A DNA stretch of 64,000 bases, from contig NC_035448.2 of assembly GCF_002127325.2 (NCBI RefSeq), positions 119,616,538-119,680,537 on the forward strand, written 5' to 3'. The position numbers and the translations under genes are program-made. The notes beneath the pieces were generated by a model, which did no database searches, had not been told where the DNA came from, and worked only from the letters and a program-made list of their open reading frames with translations. The stretch comes from Helianthus annuus (taxonomy: Eukaryota > Streptophyta > Magnoliopsida > Asterales > Asteraceae). Shown here piece by piece: positions 31,969 to 43,260 of the stretch (position 1 is the first letter of the stretch; each line of letters starts with the position of its first letter).

Positions 31969-32205
31969 CCCAACCCAACCTGCTAAGACTAGATTGACTT
32001 CATCAGTTTCCAAGTGTGACCCATTAAAAAATGGATCAGATTCGATCTCTCTGTTGGTACAAATTATTTTTTATATTTCTTGATTTACCAAGGAACATGT
32101 TACTTTTTTCAACTTATTTAACAAATTGTAGAGAAATATTGTATTTAAAATGAGATTAGTGTTTTAATTAAGGTTTTGGTGTTGTTCGATAAGTGTTTTA
32201 ATTAA

Positions 32206-32392
32206 GGTTTTGGTGTTGTTTGATAAATGATTCCGGTGAAGTAGTTTCAAATGAGAAGTCTTTATTGGCTTGTGTTTACTGATTAACAAGTTGAAGAGAA
32301 CATAAATCCGACCATGCCGTGAACACAACCCAATGAACACTTCTCGTTTCAAACTACTTCACCGGAATCATTTATCGAACAGCACCAAAACC
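32206..32392. repeat. Foldback MITE
   Basis: GGTTTTGGTGTTGTT..GATAAATGATTCCGG on the left is the complement of the right end, with inverted repeats of about 55 bp. The first 35 bp are also duplicated at 32164-32200. It resembles Tourist/PIF-type MITEs; no sure target duplication. Confidence 0.6.
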
Positions 32393-32589
32393 TTGATATA
32401 TGACACGAGTTTTGTGAGTGATATTTAGGAGTTTTTTTTTTTTTTTTTCTAAATGAGTGTAGGTGGAAAAAATATTTATCAAAATGGTGTAGTTGAAAAA
32501 CTATTTATCAAAATAGTGTTTATATCTAAAATTTGCTCGTCTCTCCTAATTTTATTTGGTGTAGTTGAAAACAGTTTATCAAAATAGTG

Positions 32590-32725
32590 CCTACGGACGA
32601 GTGGGTTACCGGGTTTTCCCCGAAATTGGTGGTGGACTCGGGTTACTCTCGGAGTACCCCGTTTGGTACAGTAGGGGCCGCGAGAGTTCTCGGGATTAAT
32701 TGTCTTGGCCGTTCACATTTTTTTA
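32590..32725 (+). repeat. 5'-truncated SINE
   Basis: Related to the 3' half of the SINE at 29592-29898 (GTGGACT.GGGTTACTCTCGG) and ends in GGCCGTTCACATTTTTTTAA. The 12-bp duplication ATCAAAATAGTG flanks it (32578-32589, 32726-32737), so it was inserted already truncated. Confidence 0.75.
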
Positions 32726-32737
32726 ATCAAAATAGTG

Positions 32738-33863
32738 TTTTTTTCTAAAACTTGCTTGTCTCTCTCCTAATTTTATTGGATGACCTTATATGTTTAATAA
32801 AATAAACTTATTTTGGAAAGGAAAAAAAAGAGAAATTTATAACATTAACATTTTGATCGTTTGGAAAACATTTTTTGGTTTGTTGATTTTGGATTTAGGT
32901 TTTATTTTTGGTCGTTTGGAAAACAATTTTTGGTTTGTTGTTTTTGGATTTAGGTTTTATTTGTTTACAATGAACTGATCGTATGTTCTTTATTGAACTT
33001 GATATTTAATTTTAATTTTACTTTACAATCTTTATTCGATTTCTCTCCAACATTTTATTTTTAAATTTCTTATTTTAGTTGAACTTAGTTTTTGTCTTCT
33101 TGTATTTTGTTTTTTTACAACTTGGATGCACCAAGAGAAAGAACAAAAGTTAGAAGTATAAACAAAGAACGAAATTTCTATATTTTAATTAGAACTTTTA
33201 TATACAACATAATATATATTTTTTTTACCAACATTCTACTTACTCTTAAAAGAGAAAGTCGGCGGCTTCAGCACCGACCCACTTCTCCGTTTTTGTCTAC
33301 ATATGTCGGTGTATTCTCCCAAATAGTACTCTTTTTTCAGCATTTTACACAAACTCTTTTCTCTATTTTGGAATGCAAATGGGAGAAGACAACCGAGTAG
33401 AAAGACCAGTGTCGTGTGGTTGCGATGGTAGCTGAATGAGAGGATGTGGGAGAAAGAGACCACCGCTTACTTCACCGTCTGATCTCCGCTGATTGCTTTA
33501 CCAAACGAGATGCGGAAGGTGTATCGTCAATTGCTACGAGTGTAATCGGTGGCGGCGTTACAAGTAGGTTTTCTTGGTGCCATCTCTGCCTCCTGCTGTT
33601 ATTGTACTATTATCTTCACTACTCCTCTTCTTAATTTTTGCAACTATTTCATCCATCAATCTTTGTTTTTCACGGCTTTATCTTGCTATCATTGTTCAAA
33701 AACCTAAAATAACAGGTCAATTCTCGATCACATACATGATACAACGATGTCGTGCTTTGTGATTTTCGTTACTTGATTTGTATTACTAGCTATGATCACG
33801 GCTTTATTTCTATGTATTACAAACGTTTGCTCATGCACACTAATTATAGATTATATATACAAA
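32738..33863. other. AT-rich DNA, no gene recognised
   Basis: Contains a duplicated GGTCGTTTGGAAAACA..TTTTTGG block (32850-32960). The G/C-richer stretch 33440-33600 may be an exon or leader, but I see no known protein in it. Confidence 0.35.
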
Positions 33864-33993
33864 GGAAACAGAGAGCAAAGAGTAGCTCCAAGGAAACCGG
33901 CCCTAAGCTCGAAGAAAATCTCAATATCTTCAAGTCCGATAAGTTTGACGCTGATGCCTTCGTCAACTCCAAGTGTAATTCCATGAATGAGAA
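33864..33993 (+). pseudogene. EXO84-like exon 1 fragment
   Basis: Reads KETGPKLEENLNIFKSDKFD then ADAFVNSKCNSMNEK, followed by a GT splice donor (GAGAAG|GTGTGT). It resembles the N-terminal region of plant exocyst subunit EXO84B, which tethers secretory vesicles at the plasma membrane; the match is from memory. The N terminus expected for the family is not seen in frame, no second exon follows in the window, and a MULE starts 140 bp later. It is therefore a fragment, or the start of a gene whose remaining exons are absent here. Confidence 0.5.
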
Positions 33994-34133
33994 GGTGTGT
34001 TTGTGCTTCTGAATTGCTTCATTCAATCATTCGTGTCATATTAGTTCTGTTTTTAGGTATCATTCGTGAGGAATTGTAGTGATTATGATGTGATTTGGAA
34101 ATTGTAATTGGAATTGTCTTCAAGTTTACCTAA

Positions 34134-35291
34134 GAGTAAATTACAAAACTCGTCCTTTATGTTGACACCAGATTGCAAACTATGCCCTTTATCTTTAAAA
34201 AGTACAAAAAACGTACTCGATGTTTGCAAACCCTTACACGTTATGTCCTTTAACCTTAACTCAGTTTATTTTTACAATTTAATCTAGTCACATGAGACCC
34301 ATGTGAGGGCATTATTGTCTTTTACATTCCCCTTTTATTACCCTTTTATTAAAACCCCTGTTCCTCGTTCATATATACATATGACAACCCACCAACATTA
34401 AACCCTATTCCACCAAAAACTTTAGCAACAAACCTATCTTCCCTAACACACATCCACACACAAAGAGTCAAATTCAAAGATTTCAAAATTGGGTCTCCTA
34501 TCTGTGAAACATTTTATCATGAATTCAAAGAAATTACATTTTCTGTGAATAATGTCATAGATATTGGGGGTTAAATTGTGTGTTAAAACAATAAAAAATT
34601 ATGTATTTTTTAGCCCATTTCTTCATCATAACAGAAAATCAGATCCAATGCTTATTTCTTCAACTTAACAAAAAATCAATGGTGGTGGGGATGGAGGTTC
34701 GTATGAGCGCCCCCATGGAGTTTGCGATTGGGTGTGTCCGGTAATCGCCGGTGGTGGTAGGGACGGAGGTCCGTACGAGCGCCGCCATTGGTTCTGCGAT
34801 TGGGTGTGTCCGGCAGTAGATTGGGCTCGACAGTGGTGGGTTTTGCGATTGGGTTGTAACACTAGTGGAGTCTGGTAGTGTGTGATGCAGATAGGGTTTT
34901 CCTCCGGCATCTGTTACTGTGTGTTGTTGGCTATGTGGTGGCAGGTGGGTGGTTGGGTAGGTGGTGGTCGCCACTGGGGTAAATGGTGGTGGTAGGGTAG
35001 TTAGAAAGAGAGAAGTAGGGGTGTTTATGTGTGTATGTATAATTTTTTCTAAAATATTTTTTTATTATTTTTGTTGATCATTTATTTTAGTATTTAGGGT
35101 AAAATTACCAAAATACCCTAATGTGGGGTCCATTTGATTAAATTTAACCATGAAAATTAACTGAGTTAGGGTTAAAGGACATAATGTGCAAGGGTTTGCA
35201 AATATCGAATACGTTTTTTGTACTTTTTGAAGATAAAGGACATACTTTGTAATATGGTGTCAACATAAAGGACGAGTTTTGTAATTTACTC
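34134..35291. mobile_element. Non-autonomous MULE, second copy
   Basis: The ends GAGTAAATTACAAAACTCG are exact complements of each other and begin inverted repeats of about 145 bp (with CGTCCTTTATGTTGACACC). The 9-bp flanks TTTACCTAA and TTTACTCAA match at 7 of 9. The interior is non-coding and TGGTGGTGG-rich. It is of the same general type as 4456-5754. Confidence 0.75.
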
Positions 35292-36000
35292 TTTACTCAA
35301 TTATATAGATTAGTATAGTTTAGGTTTGGTGATGATTCGGTTATAATCGAAAGTCGTGTTTGTGATCGAGCCGAGTGGTGATGCTGGTCGGTTAGGATCA
35401 TTATTGTAGGATGTATGATTCCATTGTTCATTGGAGGTCCACATTATACTTGGATCTACCTTTAACTTATTCACCTTATAATAAGTTAGAGCATTTAGTT
35501 GTCAATAAAATTTGGTGCAACCATGTTGCTTGGTTTAAAAGGTGCAAAGGGAAATACACCAGGGGCAAAAATTGTGCCTTATGTGATTCTGGTTCAAAAT
35601 TGATCAAAATTTGTCATATCCCTTTCTGCGGCGGAAGCACGAGGTGTGATCATGAAAGGTTCTCATTGCATACGAAAGGAAAACATACTACATGCTCAAA
35701 ATAACTTCAAACATTACATTACTGAAAACATAAGTCAAGTGTTTACAACACGAGATAACATATTGTCTTAAGAGTTACAACTTTATTTAACGATAATCAA
35801 AGCGACTTCCACAAGCATGAGTAAGACCACGCGCACATCCACCCCAGTTACCTGAAATACATGTGAGTTTTGGAAAAACGTCAACATAATGTTGGTGTGA
35901 ATTCATGCAGTTTTTGTATCTCACGTTTGTATACTTTATATGAAAACATAGTTTGTGTCATGTATAAAAATCAAGTTTTCATATATAAATCAAGTATTCA
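35292..36000. other. No gene recognised
   Basis: The 97-codon frame at 35411-35704 has several Cys and His residues but no pattern I can name. The rest resembles retroelement non-coding DNA. Confidence 0.3.
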
Positions 36001-36560
36001 GGTGTACACCACGTACTTATGTATAATTCACGTTTCTCTTGAGTACCCCACGTACTCAAGTATAATTCCCGTCTTCTTGAGTACCCCACGTACTCAAGTT
36101 TTAATTCAAGTTTTAGTATGGTATGAATCTTTATGTATACAAAATATTTTTGTAAGTTTTAGGATTGTTAATGGGTTGCAAAGCCATTAACATGTGACAC
36201 GACATAGGAAGTCACCAAACCTTAGGCATTTTTCTATTTGGCATATTCTGAGACACAAAAGCACTACTTGGTACTCGTTCTCACCAAGAGTGTGGCTGCC
36301 CAACACCCGTTAGATCTAACCTTTTGTTCTGCGGTCTAGGTATATTGTTGATTAATGGTGCTTATGGTACCCTATTCGTGACACGATTTCTCGTATCATT
36401 CCTCATAACGCATCATACTTGGTTCTCGTTCTCACCAAGTGCGTTTCTTGTATTCTTATGTCTCATCACACTTCGTACTCATTCTCACCAAGTGTGCTTC
36501 TGATTTTCTTATATCACATCACACTTGGTACTCGTTCTCACCAAGTGTGCTTCTGGTTAT
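36001..36560. repeat. Arrays of hairpin-forming tandem repeats
   Basis: Two perfect dyads CTTGAGTAC-CCCAC-GTACTCAAG at 36038-36060 and 36076-36098. Then about four units carrying CACACTTGGT..ACCAAGTGTG, a 10-bp stem (best at 36520-36549; others near 36262, 36411 and 36467). Confidence 0.85.
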
Positions 36561-36599
36561 CATACCATTTGTTAAGCATAAAAATATTTGTAACATGTA

Positions 36600-39181
36600 T
36601 TTCACCCCCGAAGTTATAAAACTGAAAACAGTTAAGAGAAAAGGGGGAGCATGAACTCACAACTTTGTGTTCCTGTGCGTCGTAAACTTCACCGGATTTG
36701 CTTAATTAGCGTCGTGACCTATACGCGTTTTCTTAACGTTAGTCACTAGACTTGCGTCGCACAAGTACAGTTACTCTCTTTTGTATTCGTATTGTTGTGT
36801 TAAAAATATTTTATATTTTTAACTAAGTATCTTACTTATATTATTTTCTCACAAATTAATATAAGTATCTCGTGTTTTGCACTTTGCACCCGAATTATGT
36901 ATCTTGTATATTGTAAGTGTATTTTTATGTTTATACTCCTCATGAGTGTTTGGTGTATTTTTAAGTCTTAATACACTAGCACACACTATATACACTTAGC
37001 ACAAAAGTTGGTGATCATATAATATATATATATATATATATTTCTCTCAAAAATATACATACTTATCATAAATTTACACAAGCGTTTTACTATGAAATAT
37101 ATATATTCTAAATATATATTTAACAAGTTTCGTTTACGAAAACCCACCTCCGACACTTGGAAAGTTTGTAACAAAAATCATGGCGAAATTTATTTGGAAA
37201 AGCAAGTTAAAAATATATTCTTAACACTTGTCGTAGAAGTATTTCCAAGTGTTATATTTCTGGAAAAATTTCGCCAGAGTTTCCTCTGTAAATGGAGGTG
37301 GCCACGCTTTCTAGCGTATCATTTTCTTTTCAAAATTTAATCAATAATTTTCCCAACATCAATCAACAAAGTTTCATCATCAAAATAGTCAAAATAGATA
37401 TAAATCGCAAAACACATGAACTTGTGGTTTATCTAAAATATGTAGCAACTTTCCCCATGTTTTTAGTAGATCTTTTTATAAATCCACTCGGTTTCTTGAG
37501 AATCTCGTTTTTAAAGAAAATACATTTCCACAACTTCTTGTTAAAAATTACAAAAATAATTCTTTGTCAAAACTTCTTGTTACACAAGTGTCTACACACT
37601 CGTGTGTTCACAAAATCACCTTTGTTTAGGAAAGATCCGGCTCTAAAAACATGATTTCATTTGACACTTGGTTCTTCGAAAATACCACTTGTAGATCCTT
37701 AGATCTACTAGTTTAGAAATCCATTTCATAAGAAAAATTGTTTTTACACAAGTTCATGTTACCATGTAGTAGTGTTCTTCATCTAACCACTCTCACACTT
37801 TAACATACTCTAGGTCATGTTACATGAACAAGACTTAGCCGGGTTAGATGACGATCTGAGCTACTACTAGCATAAAACAACACTAAATAATCATAATAAA
37901 ACAAGTCTCACAAGTTTTACACAATTATTCATCTATTAAACATCTTGTTCATTCTTCTAGTAGACTTTTAGTTTATGATCTTATATGTTCATGGTTTTCG
38001 ACCGACAAAATTGTTATTAACCACTTTAGAATAGATCAAGGAGGCGTTTAGAGTCACTTACTACTAGCTCGAGGCTAGGGAAGAAACTAGTCGAAAAACG
38101 GGTGGTTAAAAGCGCCGTAGAGAGGTCCTTGGCAATCCGAGTGCACCGAGCTTCCTTACGTGTGATCCTTCACACTTGTATATGCTTGGAATGGGAAGAT
38201 TGAAATCGAAAAATGGTGGTGAGTGGGGCTTGGTGTTCGGCCGAGATATCTAGAGAGAGAGGGAGAGTTGACTTTTTTGTTCAAGTGTTGTGTAAGTTAT
38301 GATGGACTTGTGCTTGTTCTTATAGACAAAACTTCCCTAGTTAACCAAAGGATATTGTGTTGTCAAGATAATAGGCAAGGTGATTAAAATAATCCATCAA
38401 GGACCATGTGTGTCTCCTATGGTGGTGCCCGATCGGTTACATTGGGGGGGGGGTGTTTGGGGTTGGATTCTAACTAAATAGGTTAAGTATTAGTTAGTTA
38501 AGTAGGACCCTTAAGTTAGTTACTAGAGTGTAGTGTCTTGTGGCGGGTGTTAGGTTATTCGGGGACCCTAACTGGCTCAGAAAAAGAAAAACAATGTCAA
38601 TGACGGTATTTTTATGTTCCGAATAAAGTCCGGTTGTTCGGTTAGACACCGTTTCGTTAAAGTGCTGAATTACACTTTTTAGTGTCTTTTATGTACCCTT
38701 TTTGTATCCTTTCAATTCCCAACACCTAGGGAAATATTCTGGATAATAAAACGACATTTTGGCATAATATTCCAGTGCCAAAATGCTGATTATAGCTGAA
38801 TTATGTAAATTTCTGCACTTAAAGTGCGTTTCGGGTGCTTTTTAGTGCTTATTTTTTGCTTCCGTAATGTGTATATATTAACCCTTGTATGTACTCTCGG
38901 GTTTTAATGTAGTCTTGTCGTTGGACCTACACCTAGGCCCTAATTCCAACATCTCACTGCTTTCTGCAGTTCTGCTGACACAGTGTCTTACCGGTGAGTT
39001 TACTAGTGTTTCTGACGCAACGCTCTCGTTTATGCATAAAGCAATATTTTATAGTATACAACGTGCATGAATTCACTTGTTTAGCATCTAATCAGTCAAT
39101 GTTGACATTTATGCACATAATTGTAATCATTAAATAGTAATTAAAGTGTACGGGAGTTACCGGTCTTGTGCCAGTTGTCAC
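36600..39181 (-). mobile_element. LTR-like retroelement debris (possible solo LTR)
   Basis: On the - strand it begins TGACAACTGGCACAAGACCG at 39181, a start I associate with Asteraceae LTRs, and continues with transcript-leader-like CT-rich DNA (about 38270). No internal coding region, primer site or second LTR was found, and the left border is unknown. The frames here are not genes. Confidence 0.35.
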
Positions 39182-39589
39182 AAAATTAGAGTAGGTGGGA
39201 TTTAGGAGGTTTATGAATGTTTAACTTGATAAATAGGTTTATATGTATAATAGAAGGGAGATAAGCAGGTTTTGGTTGTAAATAAAGCGTCACGCTTCAG
39301 CTTTTGGGACCAAACGCCTCGGAGCGCCTGGAACTTTTTTTAAGACAAGCCATATAGAAGCCTAGAAGGTATTCTTTGATTTGTCCAGCTTTGTTTGAGA
39401 TGGATCAAGTATAAATATGATTTTGTCATTGCAGCTTGCTTTACACAATTTTTTTTTTAATTTGGACAAAAATTCTACCATTTATAAATATATACTATGC
39501 TCTTTAATAGTAGCGTAAATTTATTAATTTTTTTAACGTGTGTAAAACTGAGATCAAAATGTGTTGAGCAAACATATCATATTTTTTTG
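39182..39589. other. No gene recognised
   Basis: AT-rich DNA between the LTR-like debris and the gene fragments; perhaps Helitron filler. Confidence 0.3.
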
Positions 39590-39921
39590 GGACAGGAACC
39601 AACCAGTGAAGGGATTCCATGATACCACTCGATATGTGAGCTAATTGTCAAACTAATTTACTATTTCTTGTGACAGAAACCAACCAGTGAAGGGATTCCA
39701 CGATAGCACTCCCTTAAAGATATGTGAGGTAATTGTCAAACTAAATTACATCATCTATAATGTGACTTAGTTTGCAAATCTTGAATAGAAGCAAAACTCA
39801 CGTGTAAGGTCACTAAAAGAATGGATGCAACAAGCTGAGGGGAATAGGAGACTTAATACAAACATCTTTATACGTGTTCCAAAACCTTCTTCCATATGTA
39901 ACATCCTTATAGATGCTAGAA
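39590..39921 (+). pseudogene. Metallo-beta-lactamase-like hydrolase fragment
   Basis: A duplicated first piece (39590-39640 and 39670-39728) carries TSEGIP and a GT donor (GTGAG|GTAATT). A later exon-like stretch (39803-39921) reads KEWMQQAEGNRRLNTNIFIR and CNILIDAR before GTATGT. These blocks recall the N-terminal region of the plant putative hydrolase family related to yeast C777.06c. The catalytic HxHxDH part is absent and frameshifts are present. Together with the duplication and the nearby Helitron end, this suggests a Helitron-captured fragment. The family match is from memory. Confidence 0.45.
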
Positions 39922-40271
39922 GGTATGTATAAAATCTTATTATCCGATGATTGTCCATAATTTTATGATTTGATATAAATGTGAAGAAATTCCATGCTTG
40001 CACATGGCATTTGCATTTGTTGGTTTAATCTCTTTAGTTTTTAATCACATGAACTATTGTCACCGGCTATAGGTGGCAAAATGCAAGTGCTATAACACCC
40101 GTTACTCTTAAATGTTCTCTAACACACTTTACAATACTTCATATAGCTAAATTGAATGCCTTTGTGTAGGTTTGGGCTAAGTTGAGGTTTTTTTGTTTGT
40201 TGGCGAATACTTTGGTTTCACTTGGCAGTCGTTGAGCATGCAGCCGTGGTAGATTTATTCTCATTGTTAGA

Positions 40272-43059
40272 TGTAACACCTCGAAAAATTACGTCCAATA
40301 ATGCATTGACACGTGTCATAGACATTGGATATGCAAAAATATACTTTTGAGGGACTTGTGTTAGTAACAAGAACACTCACAACTTCAAGAATTCACAAGG
40401 CTTCTCCAGGGACTTTCTGATCATCAAGGCAGCCTCATAGGGATTCCTAAGCTTCATTAGGACCTTTGTAAGCATTCATATCATCCTCTAATCCGTTCTA
40501 GCATAGATTATTAGTTAAAAGTCAAACCGTTGTTCATATAGTTTGACTTTTCGATTAAACGAATTTGGCTCTGTCATTTCTCAAATTGAAACCACTTATA
40601 AGTTGGTATTTATGTGGGAAACAAACCCTCAAAAGGGTATTCTCTGATTCCCACTCTAAGCATGCTATTTGTCGAGTCAAAGTTGTTCTTAAAAAGTCAA
40701 CAGAAATCGTTTTTGCGAAATATAGCGTAAATGGTAATGTAGATGACATGCAATCAGTTTGATCATCAAAATAACCTTATAATAAATGTAAGAATGTGTT
40801 TTATCATAATCAACTCGACAATCTTTAGTATAAACTCGGATCGGAACCGAAAGTCTTATAAAACGACTTTTTCGTTGACTCTCGATTCGGATCCGTGCAT
40901 GCATGTTTGAGATCTGTATTAGAGTTTATTTTTGACCATTTTTATTTAAGTTTAACTCTCTGGAATTTTTACTACTTGAGTCTATGCTTAACCGATTCAT
41001 ATGCATGTTTCCGATTTATGCTTAAAGTTGACTATTTTGCCCTTTTTGATATAAAACGTGATTTTTGGAAAAGTGAAAGAGTAGAAATCTTTATTACTGA
41101 TTTATAAACTTGCACCGAAAACTTGAGATCAGTTGGTGGTCCAGATTTTGAGTTATGGCCGATATCGTAAAACTATATCTTTATGTTAAATAAACGGCGC
41201 ATTTAGCGTATAACCTATTTAAGGCCACTTTTGGATATAAAACTTTTTACCCACTGATGTTATATAATATTTTGGGATTTTTGAAGATTTTTATTTAATT
41301 TTTGGCTGATCGTATCATAGATCGCTAAGTCGATTTGGTTAATGCCGGTTTTGACCTTTTAAGCCATAAAATGAGTTTTATAAATCCTTTTGACCCCAAA
41401 CCTTTTTCTACTGATTTTATTTGTTAAATAAATTATTTTGAGCATTCTGGAAATATAAAAATCTCAGCTTTCTTTTGAAAACCCGGAAACGGCTCTAAAT
41501 CGCATTTTTAAGCGTTTCTAGCGCATAGTAAGCGTTATACTCATATTAAACATATAAGATTCATACCTACTGATGTATTTAGTGTATTTTTATAAAATAA
41601 CAGTAAGTATAAGATTTTGAATTCAGATTTCCAGTTTTAGCATTTTTAGCCCTTGTGAAATTACTAAAATACCCCTTCGGTGCATAGTTTGATTTTAAAT
41701 GATAAGTTTTGTATACGGGTCATACCCTACTGTTATAATATGTCAAACTAAGTATATTTACTGTATAAATCAGACCTGTAACTCAGATTTCCAATTTGAC
41801 TCTTTTATAATCTTTTAAATGACCAAAATGCCCTTATAAGGCATAAATTGAGTTTAAATTCATTCGGGGCAATATAGAACATAACTTGCTGATATTATAT
41901 CATATTTAAAGCATATTATCTCAGGGGACTTGCATATGACTCTTTTGGATACCCGTAACGCCCTTTTAGCGTTCGGTTCGGTTTATGTAACTAGTTTGCA
42001 TAAATTGACCGAAACGGGTCAAACGTTATCATTTTTATCTCAAAATCCAGAATGTATTTAGTATACCCATATTATACAAGTATTCAAACTTGTCGGGTCT
42101 AAACCACATTCTATCCGGTCTTTCGCTTAATCGTGCGCTTGAACCGTATCGTCCTTAAAACTAACCGGTCTAAGCTAAAGCTTAAATAAAGACCCGTTAG
42201 AAATCTAATAGGTTATTATAAACCTTTGTTCCAGAATAGGAGGCCCAGTAAAAGCTATCTACACTTACCAGTTGTGATTCATACTTACTCAGGTAAATAC
42301 TTTTTAACTTATTTTCCCTATACGGGCTTGGGGTACGGTATATAGAATACCGCTTGATCGAGCGCACAAATCTTGCACCCTTGGGTATGCAATTGGAATA
42401 GTTTGTTCGGCTCGTTTAAACAGTCTTGTTTTACTTTAAGCCTTTGGGGGGTTATTGACCGTGTCCCGGATATCCTTGGCATTATCTTACGAGATGGCCA
42501 CGACCAGAGCACGGGGTGTAGGCGTACACCCGTCGTGTATAACTCTTTAATGTGGTGTGTCAATTAATCTTTAACCCGGACAAGATCCCGGGCTACCGAA
42601 CGTACGAGTAGCATGTAATTCGTTCACAAGTTTATATTGCATAATTATCCCAAGTTAATAAAAATATTTATGCCATGAGCATTTAAATCAATTTTCAATC
42701 ATTTTCAAAATGAGTCAGTTAATTTGTATTTACCAGTGTAAACTGACGTATTTTCCCAAAAGGTTAAGTGCAGGTGCTATACGTACTAGGCTGGTTGTTT
42801 CCTAGAGCGTCCACAATAGTCTCGCAAGCTCGGACGACAATAAGCTGTTGAACAATTATCTTATTTTATTTGATCCGCCTGTGGATCCGTTTCAACTATT
42901 CGTGATATTTAATATTACATTTTATTTAAAGTTGAAATGAATCTATTTCTGCTTCCGCTGTGCATTATTATGTTGTGTTGTTTGTCTATGACGATGCCAA
43001 CTACGTCACCATACCCCACACCGGGCCCACCGGTGACACGTGGAGATCGGGGTGTGACA
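40272..43059 (+). repeat. 5' LTR
   Basis: 2788 bp, TG..CA ends. The short frames inside it recur in the 3' LTR and are not genes. Confidence 0.95.
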
Positions 43060-43062
43060 GGT

Positions 43063-43075
43063 TGGTATCAGAGCC
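43063..43075 (+). promoter_or_regulatory. Primer binding site (tRNA-Met type)
   Basis: TGGTATCAGAGCC, 3 bp after the 5' LTR, complementary to the 3' end of initiator tRNA-Met. Confidence 0.9.
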
Positions 43076-43260
43076 AACGCTGAGGGAATTAAACACTAGT
43101 CTTCTGTGTTTAATCTCAGTTACACAATTGCACATTCCTCGATTTTCGAGTCTAGACAAAGAACTTAGGAAATGTTCAAATTCCTTTTATATTTTTATTT
43201 TCTAACTGTGTCTTATATATATTTTGTTGTGCCACTTGTTTGATTTTTGACAGGTTCAAG

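Noticed and set aside
35411..35704. Cys/His-containing 97-codon frame as a zinc-finger protein
   Set aside because: The spacing fits no known zinc-binding pattern and the flanks look like retroelement debris.
42318..42567. Frames conserved in both gypsy LTRs (also 52114-52363, 40555-40904, 50351-50700)
   Set aside because: Conserved only because the LTRs are recent copies of each other; no protein resemblance.
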